Origin: Chaenocephalus aceratus
Lineage: Eukaryota > Chordata > Actinopteri > Perciformes > Channichthyidae
Direction: 5' to 3'
DNA length: 64,000 nucleotides
Assembly (NCBI GenBank): GCA_023974075.1
Contig: CM043790.1
Location: 511,879-575,878, forward strand
Below the pieces are notes generated by a model. That model did not search any database, was not told the DNA's origin, and saw only the letters and a program-made list of their open reading frames with translations. Made by a program: the position numbers and the translations under genes. Of the stretch, positions 1 to 14,710 are shown piece by piece (position 1 is the first letter of the stretch; each line of letters begins with the position of its first letter).

Positions 1-601
1 AAGCTAATTAAAGGTCTGCCAAGATGAGAAGAGAGTCAGAATTGACATGGCAACCCACCGGAGCAGTCAGAACCTTTGACTGTGTGACTTGTGATGTGAA
101 TTTCTCCGGCCGATTACTTGTAATCAGTTAATCAGAACTCCTGCTCATCCCGTGTCTCTCTGAGTCCTGACTCTCCATTGCAACAGAAGGTTCCCTTACA
201 CTACTTATAACCATAGCTACTAGAAAAAAGTAAATTAACACTACAGTACATTGTTAAAAAAACCTGAACTGTATCTGATCTGTATGTTTTGCTCACCCTT
301 AACATCTGACTTTACAGCTAGGATAAAAAAGGGGTAAAAAAAACAAAATACATTAATTTCCTTTTATGGTCTCAATGTTTGTAGTTTCAATAGTAAACAA
401 AAACGGATTTGACTCTTTAAATGACTATATAAATGTAGTTGAACTACTGCAAAATGCTGCTAGACGTTAAACTTAAGAGACTCACACTGTAAACACACAT
501 TTGTCACCATTGTATCTTTTAAAGCCAATGTATCTACCCTAATATAACATGCATAGTTCCACACACACAGGGACCAGAGGGCTGCACCATCAGTCAGCTG
601 T
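1..601. other. AT-rich non-coding stretch, nothing recognised
   Basis: No convincing exon, RNA gene or repeat terminus was seen here. The sequence is AT-rich with scattered A and T runs, as expected for a vertebrate intron or intergenic region. Confidence 0.5.
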
Positions 602-617
602 GGGGGGGGGGGGGGGG
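602..617. repeat. Poly-G tract of 16 G
   Basis: A run of sixteen uninterrupted G lies about 50 bases before a candidate splice acceptor. Tracts like this are unstable and hard to sequence, so the exact length may be wrong. Confidence 0.9.
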
Positions 618-667
618 TGATGTGTGATTATTCACTCCTGAGATAAATGTGTGTCTGTGCTCCACAG

Positions 668-836
668 CTTCTGTCTGCTGTGTGATGTGAGGTTACAGCG
701 GGTTTATTATCAGAGCTCTGTACTGAACCCAGCGGCTCATTGGGAGATGAGACCAGTGAAGCTGATCCCCCAGCTGAAGGAGGCTGAACACCGTAGAGAT
801 TCTGAGGATTATTTGTATGCTTGTCAATGTCAGTGA
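668..836 (+). CDS. Candidate terminal coding exon, product not recognised
   Basis: A possible acceptor (tgtgctccacag) ends at 667. An open frame runs from 668 to a TGA at 834-836, entering at phase 2 and giving about 55 residues (starting FCLLCDVRLQRVYYQ, ending DYLYACQCQ). It has a C-x2-C pair and a mixed polar composition, unlike the low-complexity frames next to it. I do not recognise a family. No upstream exon of the same gene was found in the window, and the following (CTGT)n tract would lie in a 3' untranslated region. It may simply be a chance frame. Confidence 0.25.
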
Positions 837-903
837 CACCTTTCACACACTCACAGTCATTTCATGCATGTCTCTAACTTATCCATAACATTTTCTATAT
901 CTA

Positions 904-1336
<433 letters not shown>

Positions 1337-1639
1337 CCTGTATATTGTCTGAACAGAGTGTTTTTCGACCCCAGTGAAGGCGACGTGGCTCTGCAGATAA
1401 GCGTCTGGCCAGCAGCCAGGTCTGGACGTCCCAGTTGTGGATATCTGTTCCCTGTAGGCGTCACGAGCGACAGACAGTGATAGCAGCTGAGAATGACCCC
1501 CCCTGCTGTTAACAGCATTCCAACTATCTGTTCTTCTACGCACGTTAGACATTTTTACCACACTTATCTCTTTACCAAAGCATTTGACTGACTTTACACT
1601 ATTATACTGCACTATTTCTCTGTGATTGACATTGCATTA
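1337..1639. other. Non-coding; contains one copy of a dispersed 33-bp sequence
   Basis: Nothing coding was recognised. Positions 1511-1543 are identical to 7027-7059 (see findings). Confidence 0.4.
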
Positions 1640-1818
1640 TTTCTCTATGTTTTATTCCCCATGTTTTTATGTTTAATAATTGTAGCCGACTTTATGCTTT
1701 GCTCTTGCTGCTTGTTTTACACTGCTTTTATGTCTTATTTCTTATTGATGTAAAGCACTTTGAACTGCAATCCCCTGTATGAAAGGTGCTATACAAATAA
1801 AGTTATTATTATTATTAT
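1640..1818 (+). mobile_element. 3' tail of an L2-like LINE or a SINE sharing that tail
   Basis: The stretch ends with the arrangement typical of fish L2-type tails: a TGTAAAGCACTTTGAA-like motif (about 1751), then GGTGCTATACAAATAAAG, then a short ATT repeat (about 1803-1818). A related tail is attached to a recognisable L2-like coding remnant at 37660-37729. No reverse-transcriptase coding sequence is visible upstream, so this copy is strongly 5'-truncated. Confidence 0.6.
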
Positions 1819-3960
<2,142 letters not shown>

Positions 3961-4080
3961 TCCAACATTTGGAATGATTTTTCAACATGTACAAATTTTC
4001 TTGAGAGTTTTTGCTGGAAAGGAGATGTTGGTACACAAATACGTTAGTAGGCAGTAACGGGTTAAACAGTAGGGTTATAA

Positions 4081-5204
4081 CAGAGATGTTCACAAGTCTT
4101 TTTTTGCAAGTCCAAGTCAAGTCTCAAGTCTTTGGTCACGAGTCCAAGTCAAGTCTCAAGTCTTTGTGGGGTGAGACTTGATCAAGTCTCAAGTCTTTGG
4201 TCACGAGTCCAAGTCAAGTCTCAAGTCTCTAAACAAATAAAAGTCTCATGTCTCTTCTGGTTGTAATAAGCCTTCTATTGTCTGCTGCTATCCTGTCTGT
4301 TCAGAATACTGCACAGCTATATCTAAGAAATTCAAAGCATTTACTGTGTTATTATCACTCCTATATCTATTAGCATACAGTATCAGTACTGATGAGTTGT
4401 TTGTTATATGATCACTTTAAACAGGCTATTGCAATGCAATATGAGGACAACATCACACTTTAGCTAAATGCAAACAACTTATAAGCAAAACACTTCAGAA
4501 TCAGAAATCAGTATCACAAATACAAAGCTAGCAGCAAGCTAAGTTAACAATACATAGCTGATGCTGAGCTAAACATGTTTGCTAACCGTCCATATGCGTT
4601 AATGTGACTGACCTCTCCGGGTGAGTTTTCAAGTGCCTGATGAAATTCGACGTTGTTGCGCCAGCATCCTTGATTTTGATATTGCAGACTTTGCAGTGTG
4701 CGCTCCTTTTGTTCGAAGTTTTTGTAGTTAAACCTAATTACAAGCGGTCAGCCGCAGGTGTGCTGCCGGTCGCCATTGTGTTACTACGAGGTAGTAACAG
4801 AGGCGCACGTCTGCGTAATGAGCCCGGCTAAAGTAACTGGATGGCCTACCTGCCTGTCAGCCTTCCATCTGGGCACAAACTTATCTCGTGCCCTCATTGG
4901 TCATGTGCACGTTCGTGTGTGTTGGAGGAGGGGCTCTGTAAGGAAGTAGCAGCCTCTAGCAGATTATCTCCGGTTGTGTATTTTCAAATTCTAGCGATCT
5001 CGAGCCGGTTTCTCTCAAATGTACCTACCCCACCTTTAATATGCCAAAAATAGAAAACACAATGATTGTTCACGAGTCCCAACACACGAGTCCAAGTCGA
5101 GTCTGAAGTATTTTGGTCACGAGTCCAAGTCAAGTCTCAAGTCTCTGTGTGTGCGACTTAAGTGCGACTCGGGTCCGAGTCGCAGACTCGAGTCCCCATC
5201 TCTG
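4081..5204 (-). mobile_element. Non-autonomous hAT transposon, 1124 bp
   Basis: The termini are CAGAGATGTTCACAAGTC at the left and its counterpart ...CCCCATCTCTG at the right. Both are flanked by the identical 8-bp duplication GGTTATAA (4073-4080 and 5205-5212). An 8-bp duplication with CAGAG-type ends defines the hAT superfamily. Both subterminal regions carry many AAGTC/GAGTC motifs (4090-4230 and 5075-5195), typical of transposase binding sites. Most of the transposase is missing, but a BED-type zinc finger survives on the minus strand. Confidence 0.88.
4579..4701 (-). pseudogene. BED zinc-finger remnant of a hAT transposase
   Basis: Minus-strand translation gives a C-x2-C-x16-H-x3-H finger: CKVCNIKIKDAG then NFIRHLKTH, with cysteine and histidine codons between 4621 and 4695. 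This is the BED finger that many hAT transposases use to bind DNA. The catalytic RNase-H-like domain that should follow is absent. The surviving fragment supports the view that the 4081-5204 element is an internal-deletion derivative of an autonomous hAT. Confidence 0.6.
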
Positions 5205-6837
5205 GGTTATAAATGCAAGTACGATTTCTGGGGAAACTGTATTTGCAAGGGATTTAATAATGAATAGCATTTTTAAATGCAGAAATTCAAAAGTATGTAT
5301 ATACTTCAATACATACAAATAAAATGTTTGCTCAGGACTTTGAGTAGTATGCTACCGGTGAATCAATATATTTGTAGGACAAGTTTGGGACTGCAAATGT
5401 ACGGAATATCCTGACTCCTGTACGACAGCGCAGCGGGAACTCAAATAAGAATATTAACCTACAAACTTCTCGAGTGTACAACCGGGTCCACAGTGTTTCT
5501 AACCATCACATGTTCTTAGAATAGAAAGGTAACAAACACACAGAGACATACTCAACTTCCAAATGAATTGAATTCAACTTCAATGCAAAATGAAACGTAG
5601 GTTACTGTAATTGATTTGTTAAGCCAAGACGACAAGTTTTAATAAAGTTTTCTTCAGCATTTTAAATTAAGTACAGGAAATGAGGCTTTGTAGGTGTGTT
5701 AACCCCCCTTCTACTGTTGCTCACAAAATCCCCCTCTTTACATTTGAGGACCACACTCATCTGCATTTTGCTGTTATTTAACTCGTTTTTTATGCATAAA
5801 GGTAACAATATGCATCGTTACATATGTATACATCTTTGTCATGAGAACACAGGTTGGCATCGATTTGTTTCAATAATTGTTTATTCATTTTTAAAATCTC
5901 ATATAAAGTCGTTGATAGCCTAGCCCCAACTCTCAAATAAGGTAATAATTAAGTGTGTGAGCCAAATTAGTATTGATTCTGAAAATATGTTTAAAGAAAA
6001 TAATCTTCACAGGAAGTAAAAAATGGTGAAGTGATCACCCCTTTACACCAAGGGACATTATCCATGGACATTTGCTGCCTGGAAGACCACCTTCAGCTCT
6101 GATGGACCCTCACTGCACAAGGCCTCCAGCATTAACCAGAGATGGTCTCAATAGTACAAAGCCAGGCAAAACTACACTGAGAAAACTCAAACATTGACTT
6201 TAATGAAAGCTGTCAACACATTTCACATAACTGTATTAGGTTATTGTGTATATTAAGTTGAACATAATATTTTGTATAAACGTAATAACATAATACAGTT
6301 ATGTCAAATCTGTTGACATGATACATTTAAAAAAGTCAAAGTGTCAGTGTTTTCAGTGTACCTTTATGAGCCTCACTACCAGCCAAGGCCCAGAGTGAGA
6401 CAAGGAATTCTTTGTTGAAGCAGGATTCTCTGATCATTGCCTGAGTGTACAAACGACGGTCCAAGACAGGCGGCTGGCAACTGGTCGCTTATGACAGCTT
6501 GTAGGCCCTAAGATCAAATACTTAGACAGCTAAACAGCCCAATGAGTTAGAGTAGGGGCCATCAAACATTTCTCAAGTTACATTGGAGGGCACAAGATTT
6601 TCTAACAGCTGGTTACGTTTCCCAACAGCCAACGCATTAGGGACGTGGTTGTGACAAATGCCTGCATCGCAACATGAAGTCTAATAAGCAGGAAAAGTGA
6701 AATTGCTCTTTGGTTACAGACTTGGTGGCCAATCAGAACTGTTGATCTGCAGGGTCACCGCTGGACCCTGCCACATGGACCATTTCACTGCCCGGACCCT
6801 CCCAATACTGATACTTTGAAGACTTTGTCTGTCAAAC
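5205..6837. other. Non-coding, no feature supported
   Basis: Apart from the hAT target duplication at 5205-5212, no exon or repeat terminus was recognised. Short frames here lack domains. Confidence 0.4.
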
Positions 6838-6930
6838 CCAAGCCCGGATTAACGACCGGGCCGCCTGGGCTGTGGCACAGGGGCCTCGACTTCCCCCTAG
6901 TAGCGAGAGACATCCAATCATCCCATTTAT
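6838..6930. mobile_element. Terminal fragment of a hAT element
   Basis: The text AAGCCCGGATTAACGACC, followed by GGGCCGCCTGGGC and ACAGGGGCCTCGACTTCC, matches the style of a widespread vertebrate hAT end (CAGGGCCGGATTAA...GGGGCCTCGAC). Only one end was seen and no target duplication could be assigned. Confidence 0.35.
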
Positions 6931-7198
6931 TTATTTTTTTAATTATTATTATTATGATTTTGGTGGGGATTGAAAATTGAGTGTGTGAACAAATCAAGTT
7001 ATACCTACTTAATTTAGTGGGAATGGAACAGCATTCCAACTATCTGTTCTTCTACGCACAAAATTCTTTATTCTTATAATTCCGCCCGTTATTTTGCCGG
7101 CCTTCTCCTCTTGCGTTGAACATCGCAGAAACTCCGTTCAAACATCAAAACGTTCAGCTCGGTCGGGAATCGATGGCTATTACTTTTATCATTCATAA

Positions 7199-7795
7199 CG
7201 GCCCGTCTACACTACAGGCATAAAAAAATCTTGAAACTGGGCGTGTCTGAGGCTTGGCGATTTCTCGCGCCCAAGGCGACCAACAACCAATCAGGAATCT
7301 CCCGCCCGCCCCCGGCATACAAAGCAATAGCAATGTTAAAACGAAGTAAACTGGATATAAACTCCCCAAACAGGCGAAAACCTACCAGTTTCACCCACTG
7401 TCTCTGCCACCTCCCTCCATGCCTGGTTCCTCCGGTTTGTATCCCGGTAAATAGTTCTGGTCGTAAAGAACCGGGTGATTTGCTACCATAATTTCTCGTT
7501 TGGAATATGAGGAAATGTCTGGCTCTCCCAGCTTGCACGCGGTTTGATTGGCTAGCGCTTGTACTGGCGGGATTTACATAAACGGGATTTGATTGGCTGA
7601 TGCCAGCTTCGAAAGCATCGGGAGCATCAGAAGTTGAACATTGCTCAACTTTTGATGCTCACGATGCTTGCAAAGCCATGCCATGCTCCCCACAATGCAA
7701 TTCGGCGAAGATTCAAAATCTTCTACATCACCCCATTCAAATGAATGGGCGAAGCGTTGAAAGCATTTTTCGATGCCTAGAGTGTAGACGGGGCG
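7199..7795. mobile_element. PIF/Harbinger MITE, 597 bp
   Basis: The ends are CGGCCCGTCTACACT at the left and AGTGTAGACGGGGCG at the right, imperfect inverted repeats that continue inward (GGCATAAAAAAATC against GGCATCGAAAAATG). The flanks carry the 3-bp duplication TAA (7196-7198 and 7796-7798), fitting the Harbinger TWA target rule. There is no transposase frame. Confidence 0.75.
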
Positions 7796-7798
7796 TAA

Positions 7799-8699
7799 CT
7801 TTCATAATTCCAGAGATACATCCCATAATTCATCACATTTTCAACCATTGAAGTCAATGGAGAAATTCTTCAGACTTCAACAAATCTTTATGCGACTTCA
7901 ACTGCTAACTGTTCCTTCATACTTTCACTCAGAAACTTCATTCTAACTTTAAAATGTTACACATCTTCCTGACATTATTCGTGTAACACAACCTTTAAAT
8001 CTGATTCTTACTTTTAGAGATATTAAATATTGTTCAGACCTTGGTACAGAGGCTTTCTTCAGATTTTATCATTAACTAGAGTGTGTGATGTCACAGCTAG
8101 AGGGTAGGAAATCTTGAAATGTACCTTCATATTTTTTTTTAAACTACCATAATTCCCAAACCCTACATTCCTGAGATACAATTTTTCATGACAAATGTAG
8201 GAAAACATCTCGTAGCTTGAAAAATGACAAATAATTAGGCAAAAAATAATTAAACAAAATGCCTCTTGAGGGCTTGAAGTGACAAAAACTTTCAACATGT
8301 CTCCATTAAAACCCATTGTAATTTCAGGCTGATATTTCCTCACAGCAGCAGCCGCACACGCAGATTAACTAAAGAGTTAATCTGCCAAAAAGGCCACATT
8401 ATTAACCCGAAAGTACACAAAAAGCACACTTCAGATACTCAAGGTCCTTGACATGCTTCACGTTTTGAAATGTCACCGATATCTGTTACGGTTCTTCAAC
8501 AAAACGTTCACATCAGTGGCTATCAAGCTAGCTAACAAGCTAGTAGGCTGGTCATCCGGGTCCCACTCTGCACCAGGCTGTCAGCCCCTCCTACGATTAT
8601 CCTCCGGAAACCACTGGAATTATTCTCCTGATATGCTGTGGATTATCCTTCTGATTTCATCTGGACTCACACCGCTCCTTCTTCCACGGTCATCCGGCT
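7799..8699. other. Non-coding, probably old repeat sequence
   Basis: The segment 7800-8340 (CATTGAAGTCAATGGAG...) resembles dispersed fish repeat DNA, but no termini or second copy were found in this window. No coding sequence is supported. Confidence 0.3.
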
Positions 8700-8706
8700 C
8701 CTGGTC

Positions 8707-9200
8707 CAGGGCCGGACTGGGACAATAAGTCAGGCCGGGAATTATACACCCAGCCAGGCCACTACCAGTTTTTTGTGCCATTTTTCTGGATTTATTTGTC
8801 AATATTTACAGCGTTGCTGCCCGTAGTGATAGCCCTCTAAATCTACTACCCAAAAATAAACATATGGACATGGGTTACTATTTTAAAAAATGTGCAAATC
8901 TATTTAGGAACCTATGTGAACATATTTTAAGTGGGGGTGGACCTCAAATCCTATAGGGGGGTCCGGGGGCATGCTCCCCCGGTAAGATTTGTTTTTAAAT
9001 GTTGGACTTAAATGGATCAATCTGGTGCACTTTGAGGGGAAAATAAAGAGACTACACCCATATGAAACATAACTGTATACATTTAAATAATCATAAAATC
9101 ATAAGAACATGGCCATAACCAATAACATACCATATCCAGGCCCGACTGGCCATCGGGAGGACCGGGAGGTTTCCCGATGGCCTGGCCTGCTAAGTGGCCT
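8707..9200. mobile_element. hAT-like remnants
   Basis: CAGGGCCGGACTGGGAC (8707) and CCAGGCCCGACTGGCCATCG (9136) both resemble hAT ends. Between them a G/C hairpin (CCGGGGGCATGCTCCCCCGG, about 8962) occurs as in some non-autonomous hATs. No clean 8-bp duplication was found, so the boundaries are uncertain; these may be two separate fragments. Confidence 0.4.
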
Positions 9201-9493
9201 GCTGGTCTGAGGATTTTTTTTTTATACATATGTATTGTGAACGCAACGCTGCGCAAATGTGGGTCTGACTCTGCCTCACAGAAGGTGACTGGCTGTCTAC
9301 AAGATGTGGCCTGCCGACATGGCCACTTTCATACAGATCATACTAATACCCTCGATTGGTCTCTGTGTGTCAATCAAGCTCGGGAGGGTGTGTGTTATGT
9401 GTGGCGCGAGCGAGTGAGATAAAGCACGCGCACCGATTACGTGTATTGTTGTTGTTAGCATCTGGTGCTAGCTAGCTGCGCTAACGGATATAA

Positions 9494-12441
9494 CAACCCA
9501 GTCTCACGGCATTTCGTGTTCACCAACACGATTTTTAATCTATTGATTCGTGTTCACCATCACGATTTGCCCCTTTTTTTCGTGTTGCACAGCACGATTT
9601 TAAAAGCAATGTATTTCTACTGGTAACGTGTTTCGTGCCTGCAGGCTGCAGCACGTCTTTTTCTCCGGTCGGGTCGTGGAAGACCGGAAGCTGTGTGGTT
9701 CATAAAAACATGTTCTTACTCAATATCAAGCCACAGTTATTGCTTTTATTTTAAATCGTATAATTTCGGACTTTTGTTGTCGTCTGTGAGGAAAATAAAT
9801 GGGGCTCAGAGCCTCAGGATACTGAAATCTGTATTTTTTAAATCTTTTTTTCCTTCTAATTTGTTATTCTTTTCAAAATAACACACTGTTATTTACTCAC
9901 CAATAACACACAATTATCCTTGCTTTTATTTATCTCGGGCTTTTTTGGCGTACGTCAGGAACTGAATTTCAAAATAAATATAACCGGAAACAGACGTAGG
10001 CATTTCGAGCGATTACCCAAGATCCTCAGCTATGGTTTTAAGCTCGCTGATTGGATGTGTTAGCCGCAATGCATGCTGGGATTTGGTGTTTATATTATAT
10101 GAAATCCGGAAAACATTTTAAAAGTATAAAATAATACTTAATTCCGAGTGCTCTTGCTTTTCTCTTTGAAAGTCATCACATAACGGCATTGTAATACACG
10201 GTTCGGCTGCATTACATATTACAGATCTGCCGTAGTTCTTTATTTAGAGAGCCCTGATGAGAAGACCTTTGGAAAAACTGGAAGAAATGGCGCCGAAACT
10301 GAATACTTGACGTGGATCATAAATATATCAACAATTAAACAACATCTTCAATTTCTCTTCACACAATACGTCTCCTTGCAGTATCAACACTGATTCGGCT
10401 GACTTTTACATTTGATCTAATTCATAGATAGGTTATTTTTTACACCATAACGGTGCACAGCTGATAGAAAAGGACTGTAGTTTTCAAAGATATTACTGAT
10501 TTTCTTTGAATGTAAGAATGTAAATACTGAGTCTGAAATAGTATAGCAATATGCTGTAAAATGATGTGAAAGCATGCATAAAACTACACATCTTCAGATG
10601 TTGTACATACACACTAATAATACAAAGTTATTATGGCTGTGTGCACCTTGTGTGCACCTCCTAGTGGTTAAAGCACGTTATTGAATTATTGTTTTTATGT
10701 GTTATATTTGATTACAAACATATTAAGAGTACATACTTTCATAGGGGGAAAGTATAAATATAGAAAATAAAAAATCAAGAAGATACTATAAGTGATCTCT
10801 ACAATAAAACAGTTTAGTGCAGGATGTACACAGATATTAATAGGAGGAGGTGCAAAACAGAAAAACGGATTAACCTTTATTTAAACATTAAATATTAAGC
10901 TGACAAAGTAATTAACGTCTAATATATTGCTTTCCTGCAATGTTAACTATGTTGAAGCACTTATTTTAACTGATATTATACACATTAATTATACTCTTAT
11001 GTATGTAGATAGAATAAGAAATGTGCAGAATATGACAGTTTAATGGTGGAGGTACACACATATTGATAGATGTCTTGTAATGCACTGTTGAGGAACCTGT
11101 GACCCAAGTTTTTCATTCATTGCATAACTACACCGTAGTTGTGTATGATATGTCAATAAACCTTTGAAAATCTTGAAAGGGATGTGCAAAATAGCCATAA
11201 TATACAGTCTTTAATTAACTATTAGTAGAGAATAACGAGTAATGAATATACTTTATTACTTGTTTCCATTCATGTCAATTGCAGATACATGTTTAGTCTT
11301 CTCAAGCACCAACTATCAAATATCTCTCCTGATTGTTGGCACATGACAATCACCTTACCTGCATTTTACTCAGGTGTAACTAAAGTCTGATTTAAGGGTT
11401 GTTTATATTTCACATAATTAATCAGAATCTGCAAAGTAACTCAAATAAATGCAGTGGAGTAAAAATACCAGGTTAACCTCTGAATTGTCGTGGAGTAGAA
11501 TTACAAAGTAGCAATGAGCTGTCATATGGGTATACGGCATTAATATAATGCTGCGCATTATGGACACAAGTGATTTTCACCCATTTATTAATTATATGTT
11601 TTACATTTGATAACACCAATGTGTTTAATACTGGCAACTTCTAATTGTGGGAAAAACGAAAACGTTCAGTAGAGACGTCCCATAGAACATTTTGCGAAAC
11701 ACAATAGCCAGGATGTGTAGTTCTGGAGGGGTGTTCGATTCCAGTTTTGGATAGTCTGGCGTGGTTTCGTTCCATTTCACACAGCTGTTTGACGTAACTC
11801 TGCGTAACCTTACGGGAACTGTAGTCCTAAACGATAGCTGGGGATTATGGGTAGTGTAGTGTCTTCGGCCATCCTAAACTCAGAAATGTTGACAATCGCA
11901 ATGATGCTCGAAATGTCCCTTATAAGCCTACGTCTGTTTCCGGTTATTTTTATTTTGAAATTCAGTTCCTGACGGACACCAAAAAAGCCCGAGATTATGG
12001 AATTAAAACAATAAATAAAAGCAAGGATAATTGTGTGTTATTGGTGAGTAAATAACAGTGTGTTATTTTGAAAAGAATAACAAATTAGAAGGAAAAAAAG
12101 ATTTAAAAATACAGATTTCAGTATCCTGAGGCTCTGAGCCCCATTTATTTTCCTCACAGACGGCAATAAAAGTCCGAAATTATACGAATTAAAATAAAAG
12201 CAATAATTGTGGCTTGATATTGAGTAAGAACATGTTTTTATGAACCACACAGCTTCCACGACCCGACCGGAGAAAAAGACGTGCTGCAGCCTGCAGGCAC
12301 GAAACACGTTACCAGTAGAAATACATTGCTTTTAAAATCGTGCTGTGCAACACGAAAAAAAGGGGCAAATCGTGATGGTGAACACGAATCAATAGATTAA
12401 AAATCGTGTTGGTGAACACGAAATGCCGTGAGACTGGGTTG
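9494..12441. mobile_element. Non-autonomous DNA transposon with ~510-bp terminal inverted repeats
   Basis: The left arm 9494-10001 and right arm 11926-12441 are near-identical inverted copies (outer ends CAACCCAGTCTCACGG and CCGTGAGACTGGGTTG). The flanks share gatataa, or ggatataa if one terminal C is excluded, so the target duplication is 7 or 8 bp (9487-9493 and 12442-12448). The arms contain short direct motifs (CGTGTTCACCAACACG, CGTGTTGCACAGCACG) that are themselves small palindromes. The ~1.9-kb interior is AT-rich with no transposase frame. The superfamily cannot be fixed; the duplication length would fit hAT or P, but the ends are not classical for either. Confidence 0.8.
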
Positions 12442-12619
12442 GATATAAGGAGCTGTTTCAACAACAAGTTGGGGGAGAGTCCTCTCCAGTCAGACTGAGA
12501 GACTGATAACTACAGCTCAGGTGAAGTAAAGGACTCTGAGTGTTTAGATAGTTAACTTAGTCTAAGTTCTCTGTGGGTCTCAAACGGTTTGGTCACCATT
12601 TATGTAAACACATATTTCC

Positions 12620-12635
12620 ATTTGACACATCAACT

Positions 12636-12674
<39 letters not shown>

Positions 12675-13449
12675 ACACACAAACACACACACACCTACTG
12701 TTAGTCCAACAACACCCTTTGCTGGCGGCATATTCATTACAACAGAGACCTATACACTCCCTAACCCTACTGTTTATTTGTAGATATCTCCTAAAGCCTA
12801 CAAATAAAGTGTGACATGTAGGCCTGTTACATTTATTATTGAGCAATATATATTATACACACTGTTCTGCTTTCTGCACTGACCTCAGCAGCTGTTCTCA
12901 CTGTAACATCACCTAACATCCAGAGGACATGTGATTAGTGAGTAAACAAACGGGAAAGGGCAGAAAGTCTGATGCACATTTGATCATCTCTAATAACTTA
13001 TAATCACAACGGGAACAGTTTGCAGAGCTGTGCTTCGTTGACAGAAGTCCAGCCATGCGTCACACCTCTTTTAAACATCACTGTTGGCTGAAATCGAGAA
13101 TACTTCAGTGTACCCTCGGTTATAGCTCCTCTATAGAAACTCCTCTCTCCTCTCTCCTCTAAATCAGTGTATCCTCGGTTACGGCTCCTCCAGACAGGAT
13201 AATCGATCCTCGACGAGCCTTTAGAGACATTTGTTTTCCTTCGAGACGGCTCGCCGACATCCGTTTCCGGGTCGCTGCCGGAGGACCTGGGAGTGTGGGA
13301 CGCAAAAATTATAGAAATGAGAAACGGCTCATTTCCCAGGAATCGCGCACGTCTGCTTGACGCCGGGACGACCGTCTGCCCTCCCCGACAGGCGCACGGA
13401 CGCGAGGGCCCGCTCATCACTGCACGCACAAGTGCGACCGCAGTTTTAA
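12620..13449. mobile_element. K-family terminal arm (copy with right end at 13449)
   Basis: From CACATCAACTCTCACAC through a (CA)n tract to GCGACCGCAGTT this is a direct copy of 50190-50850, including CTACTGTTAGTCCAACAACA and the GC-rich last ~190 bp. This copy keeps about 165 bp (about 13096-13262) that are deleted in the other. The end GACCGCAGTT is followed by TTAA, as at the ends of 24675-40229. It is a solo arm: no matching inverted arm lies at a sensible distance upstream. Confidence 0.6.
12638..12695. repeat. (CA)n microsatellite
   Basis: A CA run interrupted by AAACAGACAC. The same tract is longer and purer in the duplicate arm at 50213-50250. Confidence 0.9.
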
Positions 13450-13451
13450 TT

Positions 13452-14620
13452 AGGGCCCGAGCACGGAGCGCTAGGACCCAACGGCGTCCTAGCACGAAGT
13501 GCGAGGAACCTATTCTTATTGGTGGAATTATTAGGGCCCGAGCACGGAGCGCTAGGACCCAATGGCGTCCTAGCACGAAGTGCAAGGAACCTATTGTTAT
13601 TGGTGGAATTATTAGGGCCCTAGCATGGAGCGCTAGGACCCAATGGCGTCCTAGCACGAAGTGCGAGGAACCTATTGTTATTGGTGGAATTATTAGGGCC
13701 CGAGCACGGAGCGCTAGGACCCAACGGCGTCCTAGCACGAAGTGCGAGGTACCTATTGTTATTGGTGGTATTATTAGGGCCCGAGCACGGAGCGCTAGGA
13801 CCCAACGGCGTCCTAGCACGAAGTGCGAGGAACCTATTGTTATTGGTGGAATTATTAGGGCCCGAGCACGGAGCGCTAGGACCCAACGGCGTCCTAGCAC
13901 GAAGTGCGAGGTACCTATTGTTATTGGTGGTATTATTAGGGCCCGAGCACGGAGCGCTAGGACCCAACGGCGTCCTAGCACGAAGTGCGAGGAACCTATT
14001 GTTATTGGTGGAATTATTATTATTATTATTAGGGCCCGAGCACGGAGCGCTAGGACCCAACGGCGTCCTAGCACGAAGTGCGAGGCACCTATTGTTATTC
14101 CACGTATTATTAGGGCCTGAGCACGGAGCGCTAGGACCCAACGGCGTCCTAGCACGAAGTGCGAGGAACCTATTCTTATTGGTGGAATTATTAGGGCCCG
14201 AGCACGGAGCGCTAGGACCCAACGGCGTCCTAGCACGAAGTGCGAGGAACCTATTGTTATTGGTATAATTATTAGGACCCGAGCACGGAGTGCTAGGACC
14301 CGACGGCGTCCTAGCACGAAGTGCGAGGCACCTATTGTTATTCCACGTATTATTAGGGCCTGAGCACGGAGCGCTAGGACCCAACGGCGTCCTAGCACGA
14401 AGTGCGAGGAACCTATTCTTATTGGTGGAATTATTAGGGCCTGAGCACGGAGCGCTAGGACCCAACGGCGTCCTAGCACGAAGTGCGAGGCACCTATTGT
14501 TATTCCACGTATTATTATTGTTAGGGCCTGAGCACGAAGTGCAAAGACCTATTGAAATCCATGGAATTATTAGGGCCTGAGCACGAAGTGCAAAGACCTA
14601 TTGAAATCCATGGAATTATT
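13452..14620. repeat. 81-bp hairpin minisatellite array, about 14 units plus two 49-bp short units
   Basis: Units start with AGGGCCCGAGCACGG at 13452, 13533, 13614, 13695, 13776, 13857, 13938, 14031, 14112, 14193, 14274, 14355 and 14436; one at 14523 and one at 14572 are shortened. Each full unit contains a perfect 7-bp stem CTAGGAC...GTCCTAG inside a wider GCAC...GTGC palindrome. The spacer after the hairpin changes (GGAACC, GGTACC, GGCACC) and alternates in the middle, implying dimer-level amplification. The unit at 13938 has an ATT expansion. The array is joined at 14621-14678 to a stub of R-family sequence and then to a K arm. Long frames here are artefacts. Confidence 0.95.
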
Positions 14621-14710
14621 AGGGCCTGCACATTGGACCGGTTTTTGAGGGGGTTACGACACTATTCATGTAGCCATATTCTCCCTAAAGGAATACCCTT
14701 TCCGTCCAAT

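Noticed and set aside
13004..14479. A 491-codon minus-strand frame and several 200-280-codon frames
   Set aside because: 81 is a multiple of 3, so the hairpin minisatellite stays open in several frames; the peptide just repeats with the unit.
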